Shown here: positions 46,901-58,994 of the stretch, in pieces
How positions within the stretch are numbered: the stretch's first letter is position 1
Layout: each line of letters starts with the position of its first letter
Origin: Eremophila alpestris peregrina
Taxonomy: Eukaryota > Chordata > Aves > Passeriformes > Alaudidae
Assembly: GCA_009792885.1 (NCBI GenBank)
Contig: WMCF01000014.1
Coordinates: 11,241,924-11,305,923, forward strand
Reading direction: 5' to 3'
Length of the DNA stretch: 64,000 nucleotides
Made by a program: the position numbers and the translations under genes
The notes under the pieces: model-generated
The model's input: the letters and a program-made list of their open reading frames with translations, nothing else
What the model was told of the DNA's origin: nothing
Databases searched by the model: none

Positions 46901-49009
46901 AGAGTTGTCTGTTCTGTTCTGCTCAAGCTTTCTGCGCCTGTGAGAGCACCCCCAGCCTGTCAGGCCCACAGTGGGATCAGACAGCTCATCTCACCTGATC
47001 CAATAATTACTTGCTGCCAAAAGGGCAGATCCCACTCCACCTCCTCCCCAGCCGTGTACCCCAGCAGCTTCCCTTCCTGTGGCACTGGAGGTCATCCAGT
47101 CCCACAGCAAGGATTTCAAGGGACCTAATCCAGTAGAAAATGAACTGTTACACAGAGGGTGAGCAGTATTTTTGCTGGATTGGCTGGAGGAACCATCTCA
47201 CCAGAGGACCACATCAGCACAACCTGTGGGAGGCAGGACTGCCCCGTGTGGGGTGAGAGCTGTCAGAGAGTCTTGGCTGTATCACCGCTGATCATCACTC
47301 TATCACCCCACAGCACTGAAGAATTCATGCCTAATGCTGCATCCAAGAATATTTTTCCATTCCTCTCTCCTGGACATAGGTAAACTAAGCAAAACTGATT
47401 CATCCTCCAGCCATCTGACTTTCCAGAGATGGTTCTATTTTGAATGGGAGCAATTGCCTTTCACTAAATCTCTGCTTTCTCATCTCTGGAGGGTGTGTGA
47501 CATGGATCTGACAGCTGAGCTCCACATCTACCAGTACAGTCAGTAACTCATCAATTCCTTACCTTAAATCAGAATACAAAAATTTACACATGGGCACAGT
47601 GCCCAGATTGTAACAGACAGACATGATGAAGAATCTACACATTGACCCAGAGGATGTGTTAATTTGTTCCTGATTATATTGGCTCTGGCACCAGAACAGG
47701 GATAAACAGGTACTGAATTGAGATGAATTTATGTCTATTTTATATTTAACTGGCATATGACTATTATAAAAAAATTAAAATATATAAAATATGCCATGTG
47801 TTATATTCTGATTCATTGGTTTAAAAAAGAACAAAACAAAACAAAACAAAACAAAAAACCCAAAAAACCCCAGGTGTTTTAACCCTTTGAACAAATTTCC
47901 CTTAGAAAATTTTTGTCACTCCCTCCTCTGGCTTGCACTAATGCTACATTGATTAATTTTTTTCTAGGCATCTTCCTTTTTTCTTTTCCTTCATGCTTTA
48001 TCTGATGGCACAGAGCTAAACCCAAATTTCACCATTGTGTATCCAGGGCTAAACAGCCATCTTACTGTCTTTTAACTGTTAATTTTTAATTTTGTGGATC
48101 TCAGCTCCATAATCTCAGTCAAGAAAAGGTAAAAGTATTGCACACTTTAGTCTTTTGCATTGTCTCATCCATTAAGATGATAATTTTACTTGGATACAAC
48201 ATATATCTAAGATAGAAAACCTGAAAGAATATTTGTGAAATGAGAATTATGTTTTCAGTTATGGCAATTAAAAGCACATTTGTGAAACTAAAGGCATTTT
48301 GTTGTGTTGGCTTATACAATGATGCTATAATACCTGTACAATACAACACACTACTTTTGTAATCCTTTGATTTGTTGTTGTCTACACTTTAAACAGTGTA
48401 ACAAAATCTTCTGGGTAAATAAATATGCATACAGAAACCTTGCATCACTACATACACTTCTAGATGTAGCACTATATGTTCATTTGGAAAGAAAAAATGT
48501 ACAACTATTCTCTAATCAACAACTTTTAACTCTATTTATCTAAAGAGATACATGTCTACATGTCTCCTCCTCTCCAAGGAAGTTATGCCATCACTGTGTC
48601 CCACAGGAAACCTTGGGCTATGGGCCCTTGGCAGCATGGCAAAGTGGATTTATTTCAGAACAACACAGAAGTTTGCTCAGTGACTAATTTTACATGACCA
48701 GTGTTTGGGGTTTTTTTCACGGGATGACAGGAGTGTTCAAACAGTGTTCTGCAGAGGCACTGCTGCACACCCTGCTGCCTGTGGCCACCTCAGCAGGTGC
48801 TGGGTGACTTACAGGGTCTTCTACTCCATTGCTTGTGGCAGCTCAGACAGCTTTGAATGAATCACAGGATTCCAAGAATTAGCAACAGACCTCAGCACGT
48901 GGGCAGCCCCCAGCACAGGAGCTGTCAGAACAATGCAGTGACTAAGGAAGCTGATGTGATCCCTGGATGTAGAACACCTTCTGTGTAGAGAGTAGAGAGG
49001 TGATATTGC
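43976..49009. other. Intergenic DNA, no gene recognised; purine-rich part
   Basis: About 44560-45780 is strikingly purine-rich on the + strand, without a tandem unit. The remainder is AT-rich and unique-looking. G4T7 occurs at 48707-48717. No exon or repeat family is recognised apart from the microsatellite listed at 47822. Confidence 0.45.
47822..47871. repeat. (AAAAC)n microsatellite grading into A6C4
   Basis: About five AAAAC units followed by AAAAAACCCAAAAAACCCC. The end has the same A6C4 word that appears (as G4T6) elsewhere in the window. Confidence 0.9.
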
Positions 49010-49420
49010 AGTAACAGTAAGGGAATGGTGTGTCTTGTTCTGGTGCCCACACTTTAGGAAAATTTTGTTGACAATTTAAGCTTCACTAAGGAGTAAGAAG
49101 AGTTACATGATATTCAAGCAGAGCTGATTTATGGCAAAAGACTTACAATCAGTCTTTTTATTTGATTGAAAAGGAGACTATGAAGAAACCTGGTGATGAG
49201 CAGCAGGTTGTGCAGGTTCTCAGCTGCAAGGGGCTCTGTCATTGTCTACAGACAGAAAACATAGTCACATCCTATGGCAGGTGAAAGCCAGAAATAAAGT
49301 AGGTAGAGTAGTTCAGGGTAAAGATCAATTATCTTCATCACAGTATTGCACTTGGATCATATTCTGGCTTAACAGCCCCAGAAGCCCTTTTAATTATGAT
49401 GGCAAAGGTGTCAGGAAATG
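49010..49420 (+). mobile_element. Probable ancient CR1/L3-like LINE remnant
   Basis: Words such as GTGTCTTGTTCTGGTGCCCA, TTTGTTGACAATTTAAGC, TTGATTGAAAAGGAGACTAT and TCCTATGGCAGGTGAAAGCC fall in the order seen in the 3' part of old amniote CR1-type LINEs. It is highly diverged and non-coding. The assignment rests on remembered consensus words, so it is tentative. Confidence 0.45.
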
Positions 49421-51010
49421 TGAGCATGAATAATTGAGATAATATGCTCTGTAAATTGGGCCTAATGAAACTTCCCTCCACAGAACTTGAAAGTGCTGAC
49501 TTGGACATCTGCGCTTGAATAGCTCTTAAGGGAGAATTGTGCAAATCAAAGATTTTCCTGCCATGGGCAATTCCAGGAGACATGCTTATGGCCTTCCCAA
49601 AAGCATGATTGTCTTCTATCCCTTCCTGTGCCCTCTCTGCCATGTTAGACTGTAAAGGCATAAGTCATTCATCTCCAAATTCCTCTTCAGTGCTGGTCAT
49701 TTGTGTATTCGGGCAAAAATACTCCTGTGTCCTTTCCCATTAAAATCAATGAGTTTTCAGGCTGTTGAGAGTTCAGGCTTTTTGAATGCAGCAAGTAGCA
49801 TACTGAATGTGTCTAGGTGAAGAGCTGGTGGGGATCTTTCACTTCTTTGACTTCATACCAGTTTATTTCTTGTTGTCTATTTAGATGCTAAGTACTTTAA
49901 AGTGCAAATTGTCATTTCTGTGGATGTAGTGTTTAGCACAGCTGAGCCTGTCTTGATTGGGGGTTCTAGATTCAACCTGAATCTAACAGAAATTTATAAT
50001 AAGACTTCAATTAATGCTTAGTCCCCCACGATGTATAGTTTGACATCGGTGCTGCTTTTTTATTGTGAGCATTTACAGAAATTACAGTCTTTAAAAGAGG
50101 ACTCAGCACATGCTGTGGTAGAAGGATTTTGTGCTTTGTCTCACAGAAAATATTTCCATAAGTGGACTGTTTCTTTTACATGATAATGTGCTCAAAGAAG
50201 AGCAGAAAAAACAGCATTTGCTAATCAACAACTAATCTGAATCCAGGTGAGGACTGAAACGAAAATTTAAAATAAAAACAACTTTTAGCTTATATGGGCA
50301 CTCAGCAGGTCCTTGGGTGCCTGCCCTCAGCTCTCAGCACATAGCTCTAGTTTCTATCAGGTCCTGGTTGAAATTCAAATCAGTTTCAGCATTGTTGCTG
50401 TCTCTTCTAATTGTGTCCATACGCTCAGCTGGTGGGAGGGACAAAGGAGCAAAGCATGCAGAAATGTTTTCCAACACATCTAGGCCATTTGGAAAAATGT
50501 TACGGATGCAGGGGCCTGACACTGGACAAGAATTGGGATTCCCAGTGTGCTGCCAGGGAACACTGTCAGAAAGCAGAGATCTCTTTTTTTGTTAGTGTTA
50601 GAAGCATGAGGACCAGACAGCAGTTGAAAACCCCAGTTCAGCTGGAGATCAGTGCTGTGCAGCAGCAGAAGCACGTGGAAGAGTTCTGGCTGACTCATCC
50701 ATAATTCATCTGGTGTCCCAAGGAACACGCGGCTGGAGTGGGATTCTGGCACTGCTGCAAGGGAGAGGTCTGCTACCTCTGCATGACATGGGCAGCAACC
50801 AAGCTTCTCTCATCCAGGTAACCCCTCAGTCCCCATGAGAGGGGCTGGTCTCCCTCCTGCAGCACAGGGAGTGCAGCCCTGGGATGCTTCATGAGGATGC
50901 TGCTGTGCAGGAGAGTCAGTGAGGGAGCTGGCCCCACAGCCTGGGATAACAGGTGCCAGGATTTGAGAAATCCATCCCAGCCAGTTCACTCTTTGGATCT
51001 CAGGTTTAAA
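49421..51010. other. Intergenic DNA, no gene recognised
   Basis: Unique-looking at 49421-50600, then a GC-richer stretch (about 50600-51000) directly left of the LTR. The GC-rich part may be further retroviral or other repeat sequence, but no family was recognised. Confidence 0.4.
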
Positions 51011-51650
51011 TGTGTTTTAGAGTCCCAAGAGTAAGGAAAAAAGCTCTTCCTCCCAGCCCCTGCTTCAAGAAGGAGAGCCATAGTCCGAGTCTCTGTCTTT
51101 GGAGATTGTTTATTCTTTTCTTATCTCTACATGTTCTTTCTGCCCAGTGAGGTGCGTGCAAGAGGTCAGAAAAGCAAAATCTGTCCCTCCTACAAGAGCA
51201 TGTCACCTTTTATATTAATAACTACATGAACAATATTTTCTTTTAATCACCAATAATTACAACCTATATTAGACAGTGAAAATCCACTACAGCCCAATCC
51301 AAAAAGACCATAACCACAGCGTAAGATGGAGGACAAAAAGAAACAGGAAAAGAGTATAGACACACCCAAATTCCTCCATTTTTGTCCCCTTTACTTCTAT
51401 ATTAAAAATCTAAAAATTCTACTTTTCATCCTGTCATATATTAATTATTATTCTAATTACACTCTGGTGGCTTACATTTGTTCTTTCACCATAGGCAGCT
51501 TTTTCCAGGGACTTATATCAAAGGCACTGGTATTTTTGGCTTTGTTCCAAGACCCTCAGACTTCTTGTGGGGATCTTGAGCCTCCAAGGGCACCCAAAGG
51601 GGAGTCCCTGGCTCCAACACTTGGACATTCATAGCTCTGTGTGTGTGTGT
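51011..51650 (-). mobile_element. Endogenous retrovirus-type LTR, minus strand (solo LTR likely)
   Basis: Read on the minus strand, promoter and poly(A) elements are spaced as in an LTR. TATAAAAG is at 51214-51207 and AATAAA at 51114-51109, about 95 bases apart, followed by a U5-like segment. The left end could be TGTGTTTTAGAG (51011). The right end is unclear but probably near the GT-rich run at 51637-51651 or up to about 51780. The body resembles LTRs I associate with passerine ERVs. No gag, pol or env coding sequence is seen beside it, so it is probably a solo LTR. Confidence 0.65.
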
Positions 51651-52606
51651 GATGTAAACTCTGCTCTTGGCATACAACCTCCAGTTGGGCTGGGCTTCCA
51701 AGTGTTTCTGGCAACGGGCTGGCCAGGTGTTACTAAACCTTAATGACCTGTTCACACAGAACCCAAAAGGTTGGCAGTGCAACCCAGGGCAAAGTAGTTT
51801 TTAAATCTGACCTTCAGCTTGGCTGTAGCTAAGCAACATATTCCATATTGAGGGATTTCAGTCACATAATGAGGTTATTTTGAAAGTATGACTGGCCTGA
51901 AAGAGACAAGTAGAAAGTCATGAGGGCTGTTTGAAAGAAAAACAGAACAAACAGGATGAATAACAGAGACTGGGATTTGCAGTTCTGTGCAGTAGCCTAA
52001 ACTCAGAGGAGTTTGCAAGATAATCTTATGGAAAAGAATGATAATAAATATGAGGAAAAAATGAAAGATTTTAGAGACAAATGAAAGTAAATGTCAATTA
52101 CTTCAGCTCCATCCACACATTCCTTCTACTGCCAAGGGCTGAAGAAGGTAACTCCTCCAGGACTGACTGCTTCTACTAATTTTCTGAAGGGAAGAATGAA
52201 GTTGAGAGTTCTCAAAATACTAGCGCTACAAAATAAATTGGTGGGAAACCTTTCAAACATCAGTCCTGGGACTGTGTGGTCATCCACACACAGCCTGGGC
52301 AGAGCAAAGAGCTGAAGTGCATGTGTACACAGTAATTCCCAGTACAAGGGCCTCGGGATCTCAGTTGGGTTGTGGGTGCCCCAGGGTGCCCATAAATCAA
52401 GGGGGCTCTATGCCATAATTCTTGCCATGGTGGGTAACTTCCAGCTGAATGCTGGGTTCAGAACTCACCGGATAGTACACACCAGTCAAACACATCAGTT
52501 ATATACAGAGTCTTGAAATGTATATCTATTTTACTTCCAGAAACTGTGGATAATTTCAGGCAATTATCTTTCCAGGGCTGGAGCCATTTCTGCTACCCTT
52601 GATCAT
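51651..52606. other. Intergenic DNA, no gene recognised
   Basis: Sequence to about 51780 may still belong to the LTR. The rest is unique-looking, with a GC-richer patch at 52320-52480 of unknown nature. Confidence 0.4.
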
Positions 52607-52733
52607 AAAAAAACAAAAAACAAAAAACAAAAAACAAAAAACAAAAAACAAAAAACAAAAAAACCCCAAAAAACCCCCACCAAACCCACAACAAACAACC
52701 CGCCCAAAAAACAAACAAACAAACAAACAAACC
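52607..52733. repeat. (CAAAAAA)n / (CAAA)n microsatellite
   Basis: About seven CAAAAAA units, then an A/C-only degenerate stretch with AAAAAACCCCC, then five to six CAAA units. The + strand is almost free of G and T for about 125 bases. Confidence 0.95.
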
Positions 52734-55700
52734 CATGAATAGAGACATAATCTAGAACATTAGAACATGGCATGTTCTAATAATAACAACTTTGCCTGGC
52801 CAAAGCAAAGTTCCTTTACTATGATGCTTGATCTCACACATACTTCTGTAGTTATTTTCTTGTCTTGAATCCAGTTACTTCACAGTATTTCAGATGGTTT
52901 ATATGTATTTTCGTCTTGTGTTCTGCCACTGTTCCCGAGAGCACTCTTCATTGCACAATTCTCTGTATTATTTATTTTGAGGCAGCCTCCAGGATAAAGA
53001 ATTAGTCCTGGGATTTATTCACAGTTTTGACATTGACCAGCTGGGTGACTTCTGGCCAAGTTACTGCACCTCTTCACCACTGTTTTCCCAGCAGGAAGTG
53101 TAGGGTAATAACCCTTTCTGAAATCACATGGAATTCTACAGATGAGGTACTGATTACCGTAATGATTTTACCGACGTAGCAGACTTACATACAGAATTTT
53201 CCTTTGTTTTGTTTTGTTTTTAGCAGCTAAAAACTGGAAGAGCACTTGTCAAAGAGCTTATAAACCTACGACAGAACTGGCAGAAACAGACGATCACGAA
53301 TGTGTTCCTCAGTCTGTTTTAAAAAAGGCACAACAGACAAGCTTTTAAATTAGATGTTTGTGACCTATTTGGAACATGTACAATCAATGCAGACTTTGCT
53401 CATTGTTTTGAATTTTTTTCTTAAGGTGGCCTGTGCAGGAACAAATACAACATTTATTATACCTGAAACTATGCACACCCTGCACCCAGCCAGGCAGGGA
53501 TGCTGCTTGAATTGCAGCAGCCCCAGGACATGGCAGGAAAAAGCTGCCTAAATTTAAAAGTCTCACTATGACACTTTCCAGTCCAGCCTGAGAGTCCACT
53601 TAACTCCACACAGAAGGTCTGCCAAATTAGGAAAGTTTCCTGTAGTGTCTCTGCCTCTTCAAAAAAGTGCCCAACAGCCAGATTAAATTTGTCTTCCAGT
53701 AACTTTCAGGTCCTCAGATTGAGGAATCTCTAAAAAGATGCATGAGCAACAGCCAAATAATTTGGCTAGAGATGCACCAGTTAATTTTAAAAGATGTTTC
53801 CTCTTTTACTCTTTTGCATAATCTTCTCTTTTAAAAAAGTAAATTAGTACTAACTACATTTTCTTACAGACATCAGCTACTGGAAAGGTTCTTTATAACA
53901 TACACAGTCATGATCCTGTAATTGTCAGTAGAGTGCAGTAATCAGCGTATCTTATCTCGTAAGTTCATTTTTGGAGTTCAACTACGTATCAAAAAATTCC
54001 CCCAAAGGGGGATATTAATCAGATTACCCCTGGCTTGCCTTTTCTTTGTAACCTTATCTTTATTTCCTCATTTACACACGGCATAGTTCAGACACTGTGT
54101 GCCCCTTCATAGCAAAGCTCTCCATTCCTGCTCGGAGAAGGAATGGGGCCCTGGCTTTGATACCTGATATGTTCCACACCAATGTGAAGCTTGATTTACC
54201 AATGAGAATACAAGGGAGTTCAAAATCCTACTAATATAAGTGAGACTGGATGATCAGGGACTAGGACTGTTGTTTTGGAGCTGCTGGTCAGGGATTTTTG
54301 CAGTATTAGAGTCGATGATTTGGCCATCATCTGAGCCCTAGTAAACAAAGGCAAAACTCTACAGTTGATGTTTAATTGTGTCATCTTGCAGTGCCAAAGT
54401 CAAGTCATGCATCTGTTGATTTTGTAACTAAAGTACTGTTGGTTAAATTGTCCTCCTTACTACTTCATAATTGTGGGAGGAAAACATGTTTGTGGATCAG
54501 AACGGTGCACCACAACAATGAATGTAACTCTCATCTAAGACACAGGATATGAGAGAGAGGAATCAAACTGGAGTCAGCTGAGGACACCTCTTCTACCAGG
54601 CACTCCAATTCCTCTAGGAGGATGTTATTCAACCCTTGAAACCTACTTGGGATATTTCTTCCAGTGGAGCCACACCTGCAGTGTATGCAGGGCGCAGACA
54701 TTTTACCACAGCCAACCGTGTGCAGCCTGGTTACACTGTGTTGTGTTCTTGGCAGCACTGAAGGAGAATGATTTAGTGAATTTCTTTCATGTATGTGTTT
54801 GTGAAAGGCACAGTACTGGATGTTCGACATCACTAAGGAGCCAAAATAAATACTCTGTGGTAATGACCTTCAGGATGTGGAAGAGAATGTTCTATCACTT
54901 AATGATAAGTAAATAAATAGAACAGCAATTCTGGCCTTGTTAATTAGACAATGTCATTAACATCAATACAGTAGTAGACACCTGGCTCCTTCTTACCATG
55001 CTTTTAAAGGTCTATGCTAAGAATTGGACCTGTACAGTCCTTTCTTCTCAGTTAAAAATTAAAGTTCATTCTTATACAGGCTCAGAAACTACAAGATTTT
55101 GATAAAATACATGGCTAATTCTAGTGGTACAAAGCCCTTGCCTTTCTTCCCAACTTCCCCTAATTTTAGGACCCATATTAAAAGGAAGCAGAGTTATCTT
55201 TCAAGTAGTTTTGATGCCCATCTCCATGACACCCCTTTAAAAGATGTTGCTGGATATGTAATCATTAGCATTAATTTCTTTGGAAATGCAGAGAACCCTT
55301 GGTTTCCAGAGCCAGAAAGCACAAGCTCAGATAACCATCACTTGGCACTTGTCACTGCTGCTTTCACACACATTTGTCACTGGTGGTTCACTAACGAGGA
55401 GTGCTCAGTTTCTTGTTACAGCAGCGGGGTGCCCTCAACTTTTCCTGCCCTGCTGCTCCAACAATGTTTGCTGGGTTTGTTTTCCAGTTCACATGAATCC
55501 CGCCTGAGCCAATACCGAGTTGTAAGCACACACCTGACCAAGGAACATTTAAAAGATTTGTGTGGCTGCATTTATATTCTCTGTGAGTAGACATGGTTAT
55601 AATACCTCCTTTTCCAGCATTTTTCACTGTGATTCAACATTCCTGTACACAAGACTGTGCCACTTTATGGATTGTGCTTCCATTTAAGTTGACAGAGAAC

Positions 55701-58700
55701 TTGTACTAAAAGTTTGAAAGAGAAGTTGCTGCCTACTCTGCTATTAATAGTATTGCTGCTTTATATAACTTCATGATTCCCATACAGTGGATAAATTATA
55801 ACAGACAAATAAGCATCTCTGCCCACAAGGAACTTTTACTTCTGCAGAAAAAGAGCTTAAAAGATACACAGCAGGAAATTCAATGCAGAAAACAGAGTGA
55901 GGTTTGGAGGGCAGAGAGAAAATGCTGCAAAGAAGTAGTAAATCTGCAAATGTCAAATCTTATTCTATTGAAGAGGGACAGTCACCAGAATTAGGGCCAG
56001 CATTAATGTCTCATAATATATACAGAAATTCCTGGATGAGCAGTGAAAATTGAGACATCAGGAAGAGAGAAGAGGCTATTTTTCTTATAAAGTGTTTAAT
56101 TTTCCAAGTGTATTTCCTCTTGGCCAAGCTTTGTCTCACCTCTTCCCATGAGCCAAGGATGACATGTCACTGAGTCACATCTCACTTCAGCTGCATTGCA
56201 TTTCAGCAGCTTTTTTCCCCACCTCTTCAGCATTTTTGCCAGTGCTACCTCCTGTTCTCCTTGCTCAGACACAAGGCAGGGTGGAGGGACAGTGAGCTTG
56301 CCCATACCCACTGCCACTCTTTGTGCTGGGCCATCTCTGTGCTGGGCTGGGCTATGGCACAGCTTGGCTCTGTGGTGACCAGGCTGCTGGGTGGCACCAA
56401 ACAGCTCCTGAGGGACCCACAGGGCCAGGGAAAGACCCTTGCGCTGAATTGCATCAAATAAAGGCTTTCCTGCTGCAGGCAGAGGACTTGGACAGTAAAA
56501 GCATGGTTTAAATGATACACTGTCCATAGAAGCCAAGTATGTACTGCAATAAATCACTAAGAGCAAACACCTCTCCCTGTCCCCCAAAATTATACCATTT
56601 AAAAGGGCATAGATTGAAATTTATCATACAGTGAGTTTAATGTAAATATCTCATGCCTGCAAAAATATTGTAAGGCATTATAAAGGTTTCAAAGTCAAGC
56701 ATCCATAATAATTAGAAACATGATAATTTGGATTAAGCTTTGCAGCTTTAATTCTTTCTGAGTGCACTTGCATCCTGGTAGTCTTAATTTGTATGATCAC
56801 ATACAACTTTTTTAAGAACACAGAACACTTGATTAAACTGGAACTGGTTCATATGTTTTTGTCAAATGTGCTGGAATGGGAGGGATGTCTCCAGGCACCT
56901 TTCTTTCTGTATTAAATGCTGACACAGCTGAGGTGAGAAGTTAGGTGAGAAGCTCAATGTACTGGTCAGTGAAGTGATTCATGCTTCTGGTACTGACACA
57001 GAGCACTTACAATGGGAGTACTACATTTGTTCCCAGTAAATTTCACCACCAGCTGACCCGTGACCAGTGCAAGCCTTTCACAGAGAGGAACTGTAGTGCT
57101 TGATTGTTCCTGGTGCACTCCCAAAGTGTGTCACTCACTGGCTAAGAGGCCTGGATGGCCCAGAAACCACCTGGGTGGCAACCAAAAACTGAAACATGTC
57201 TCTTTATGCACCAGTTTGTACCTTTCTGCAGTATGGCAACAACTTTTGAAAATGTATTTTCAGGTTCTTCATTTTAGCATGGACCCTAAGGTTGTTGCAA
57301 ACAAGAAAAAAATCTAACTTATTTAACTCAAGGATATGATTGTAATATGGGATTTGCCTCGCTCTCACTAATGAGCTGGTTCTCAGTACAGCTTCCTGCT
57401 CTTAGTTAGGGTTGGAGGGGGTGTCCTTCTCTACAGCATTGGGCCTCCTACAGATTGCACCTTTGGAAGGGTGAGTTCAGAGCAGGGGATGAACACTATG
57501 GGCCATATAAATTTAATAGGGCACCCCAGGAAATTCTCTCCAGCTGTGCTCTCACCAAGCCTGGCAGCTGAGTGCAAGGTACTGCACAAAAGGAGATCCT
57601 TGCATTCACAGAGTTTACTCAAATTTGCTTGGCACATCAACAAGATAACATACTCACTAGAAGAAATAAGGGCTCTCCAACAAGGAAGTTTATACTAGAA
57701 CAGACCATTAAAATTAAGTAAACCACTTGTTTATCAAAAAAGTTCCTTTAATTACCAAGAAGAAGCCAAATGTGACAAATCTCATAACAGCACTGAATTG
57801 TTATTTTACTGAAAACTTTGTGTTTTAAAATAAATTCTTCTCTACCACAAGGCTTAATTTATTAAGACCTGGGAGTACCAACAGTATTTACCTAACAGCA
57901 AGCACTATTATGCATTAATTACCTTAAGAAAAAGAAAAGTGAAACTGCAGTCAGCAATATACAACTGAGAGCTTTTTGAGATGAAAAGGATTCACACTCC
58001 ACACTTTTCCTCAGCCTTTCTCAAAACATACCAAACATATTAAATGTGAGGGGACCTATATACACAGATCACTGTTTGTTTTTCCACAAAGCTCTAACAC
58101 TGAGAACACTGTCAGGTCAAATTAAACGTTGCTTATTTTTATTATTTCGTTGCAAATCCTTCAACACTTTTTTGTTCTGGGGTCAAAGTCAAGAGATTGC
58201 AGTAAGAATCCTACCTTCAATATTTTAAAGCAGAGTTTTAATTTTTCTGTACCACAAAGCTTGTACATATGAAAAGAAAGTCTCCTCAAAACTCATAAAA
58301 CAGATGGCAAATAACCAACCACCTACCTATCTTCTCTAAATGTCTTATTTTTAAGAAAAAAGGCTTTTAAGACAACTTCATTTGTGGGTGGGCATTGACT
58401 CATGAGTTTTGAACACTCACTGTGGCAATGTAAATCTGGATCAAAACTTAAACTCATAAAGAATTTTAAAGCAACAGAAGTGCTTGTATTCTGTTTAGTT
58501 TTCAGACTATCCAAATTAAATATGTATTTTCAAACCACTCAAGCATTCCCTGGCATTGCTGCTAGTCAAAACACAAAAGAAACCTGTTAGTGTCTCAGCC
58601 ACAGGAGGTTTAATAAAGAGTTTAAGCAAGTGCCTGTTGGGAATGCTCATGGCAGAGCAGGTCCAGCCATGGAGGGGAGAGAAGGTCAGATCATCCCTCA

Positions 58701-58977
58701 GCTTCTCTCAACTTTTTGATTCCTAGAAAGGAATTATTATTGAGACACTTCAAAGTGCCATGCAGCTGTGACAAATCAGTGATGATACCATGGTTCTTAC
58801 ATACTGAAGATTTTGATATCATATTCTATAATATCCTCACACAGATAAGTTCACAAGGTAAGATAAAAGAAGCTGTCAAGTAGATAAGATTTAGTCATTT
58901 TTCAAGCTGATTAAACAATATTGTTGATGACAGAGGTTGGCATAGGCCTGGCTTGGCAAACAACAATAATTGCTGAT
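52734..58977. other. Intergenic DNA, no gene recognised; one exon-like segment
   Basis: AT-rich sequence with a GC-richer patch at about 56200-56500. An exon-like open segment at 53227-53322 follows a strong acceptor-like tract and is listed separately. Frames at 55099-55590 (+, 163 codons) and 56096-56587 (-, 163 codons) match no family I know and are not called. Confidence 0.45.
53227..53322 (+). other. Terminal-exon-like open segment of unknown identity
   Basis: A pyrimidine tract of nearly pure T with a few G and C (about 53199-53221) ends in TAGCAG, a tandem NAGNAG acceptor. The frame from 53227 reads LKTGRALVKELINLRQNWQK and on to a TAA at 53320. A second frame is also open, to 53348. 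No upstream partner exon was found. The 31-codon length is within chance expectation, so this is only a candidate. Confidence 0.15.
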
Positions 58978-58994
58978 CATAATAATAATAATAT
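58978..58994. repeat. (AAT)n microsatellite
   Basis: Five AAT units in AT-rich intergenic DNA. Confidence 0.8.

Noticed and set aside
55099..55590. 163-codon + strand open frame
   Set aside because: No recognisable domain, unusual composition, and no splice or regulatory context. Frames of this size are expected occasionally in 64 kb of six-frame sequence.
56096..56587. 163-codon - strand open frame
   Set aside because: Lies in a GC-richer patch and is overlapped by several alternative frames on both strands. No motif recognised.
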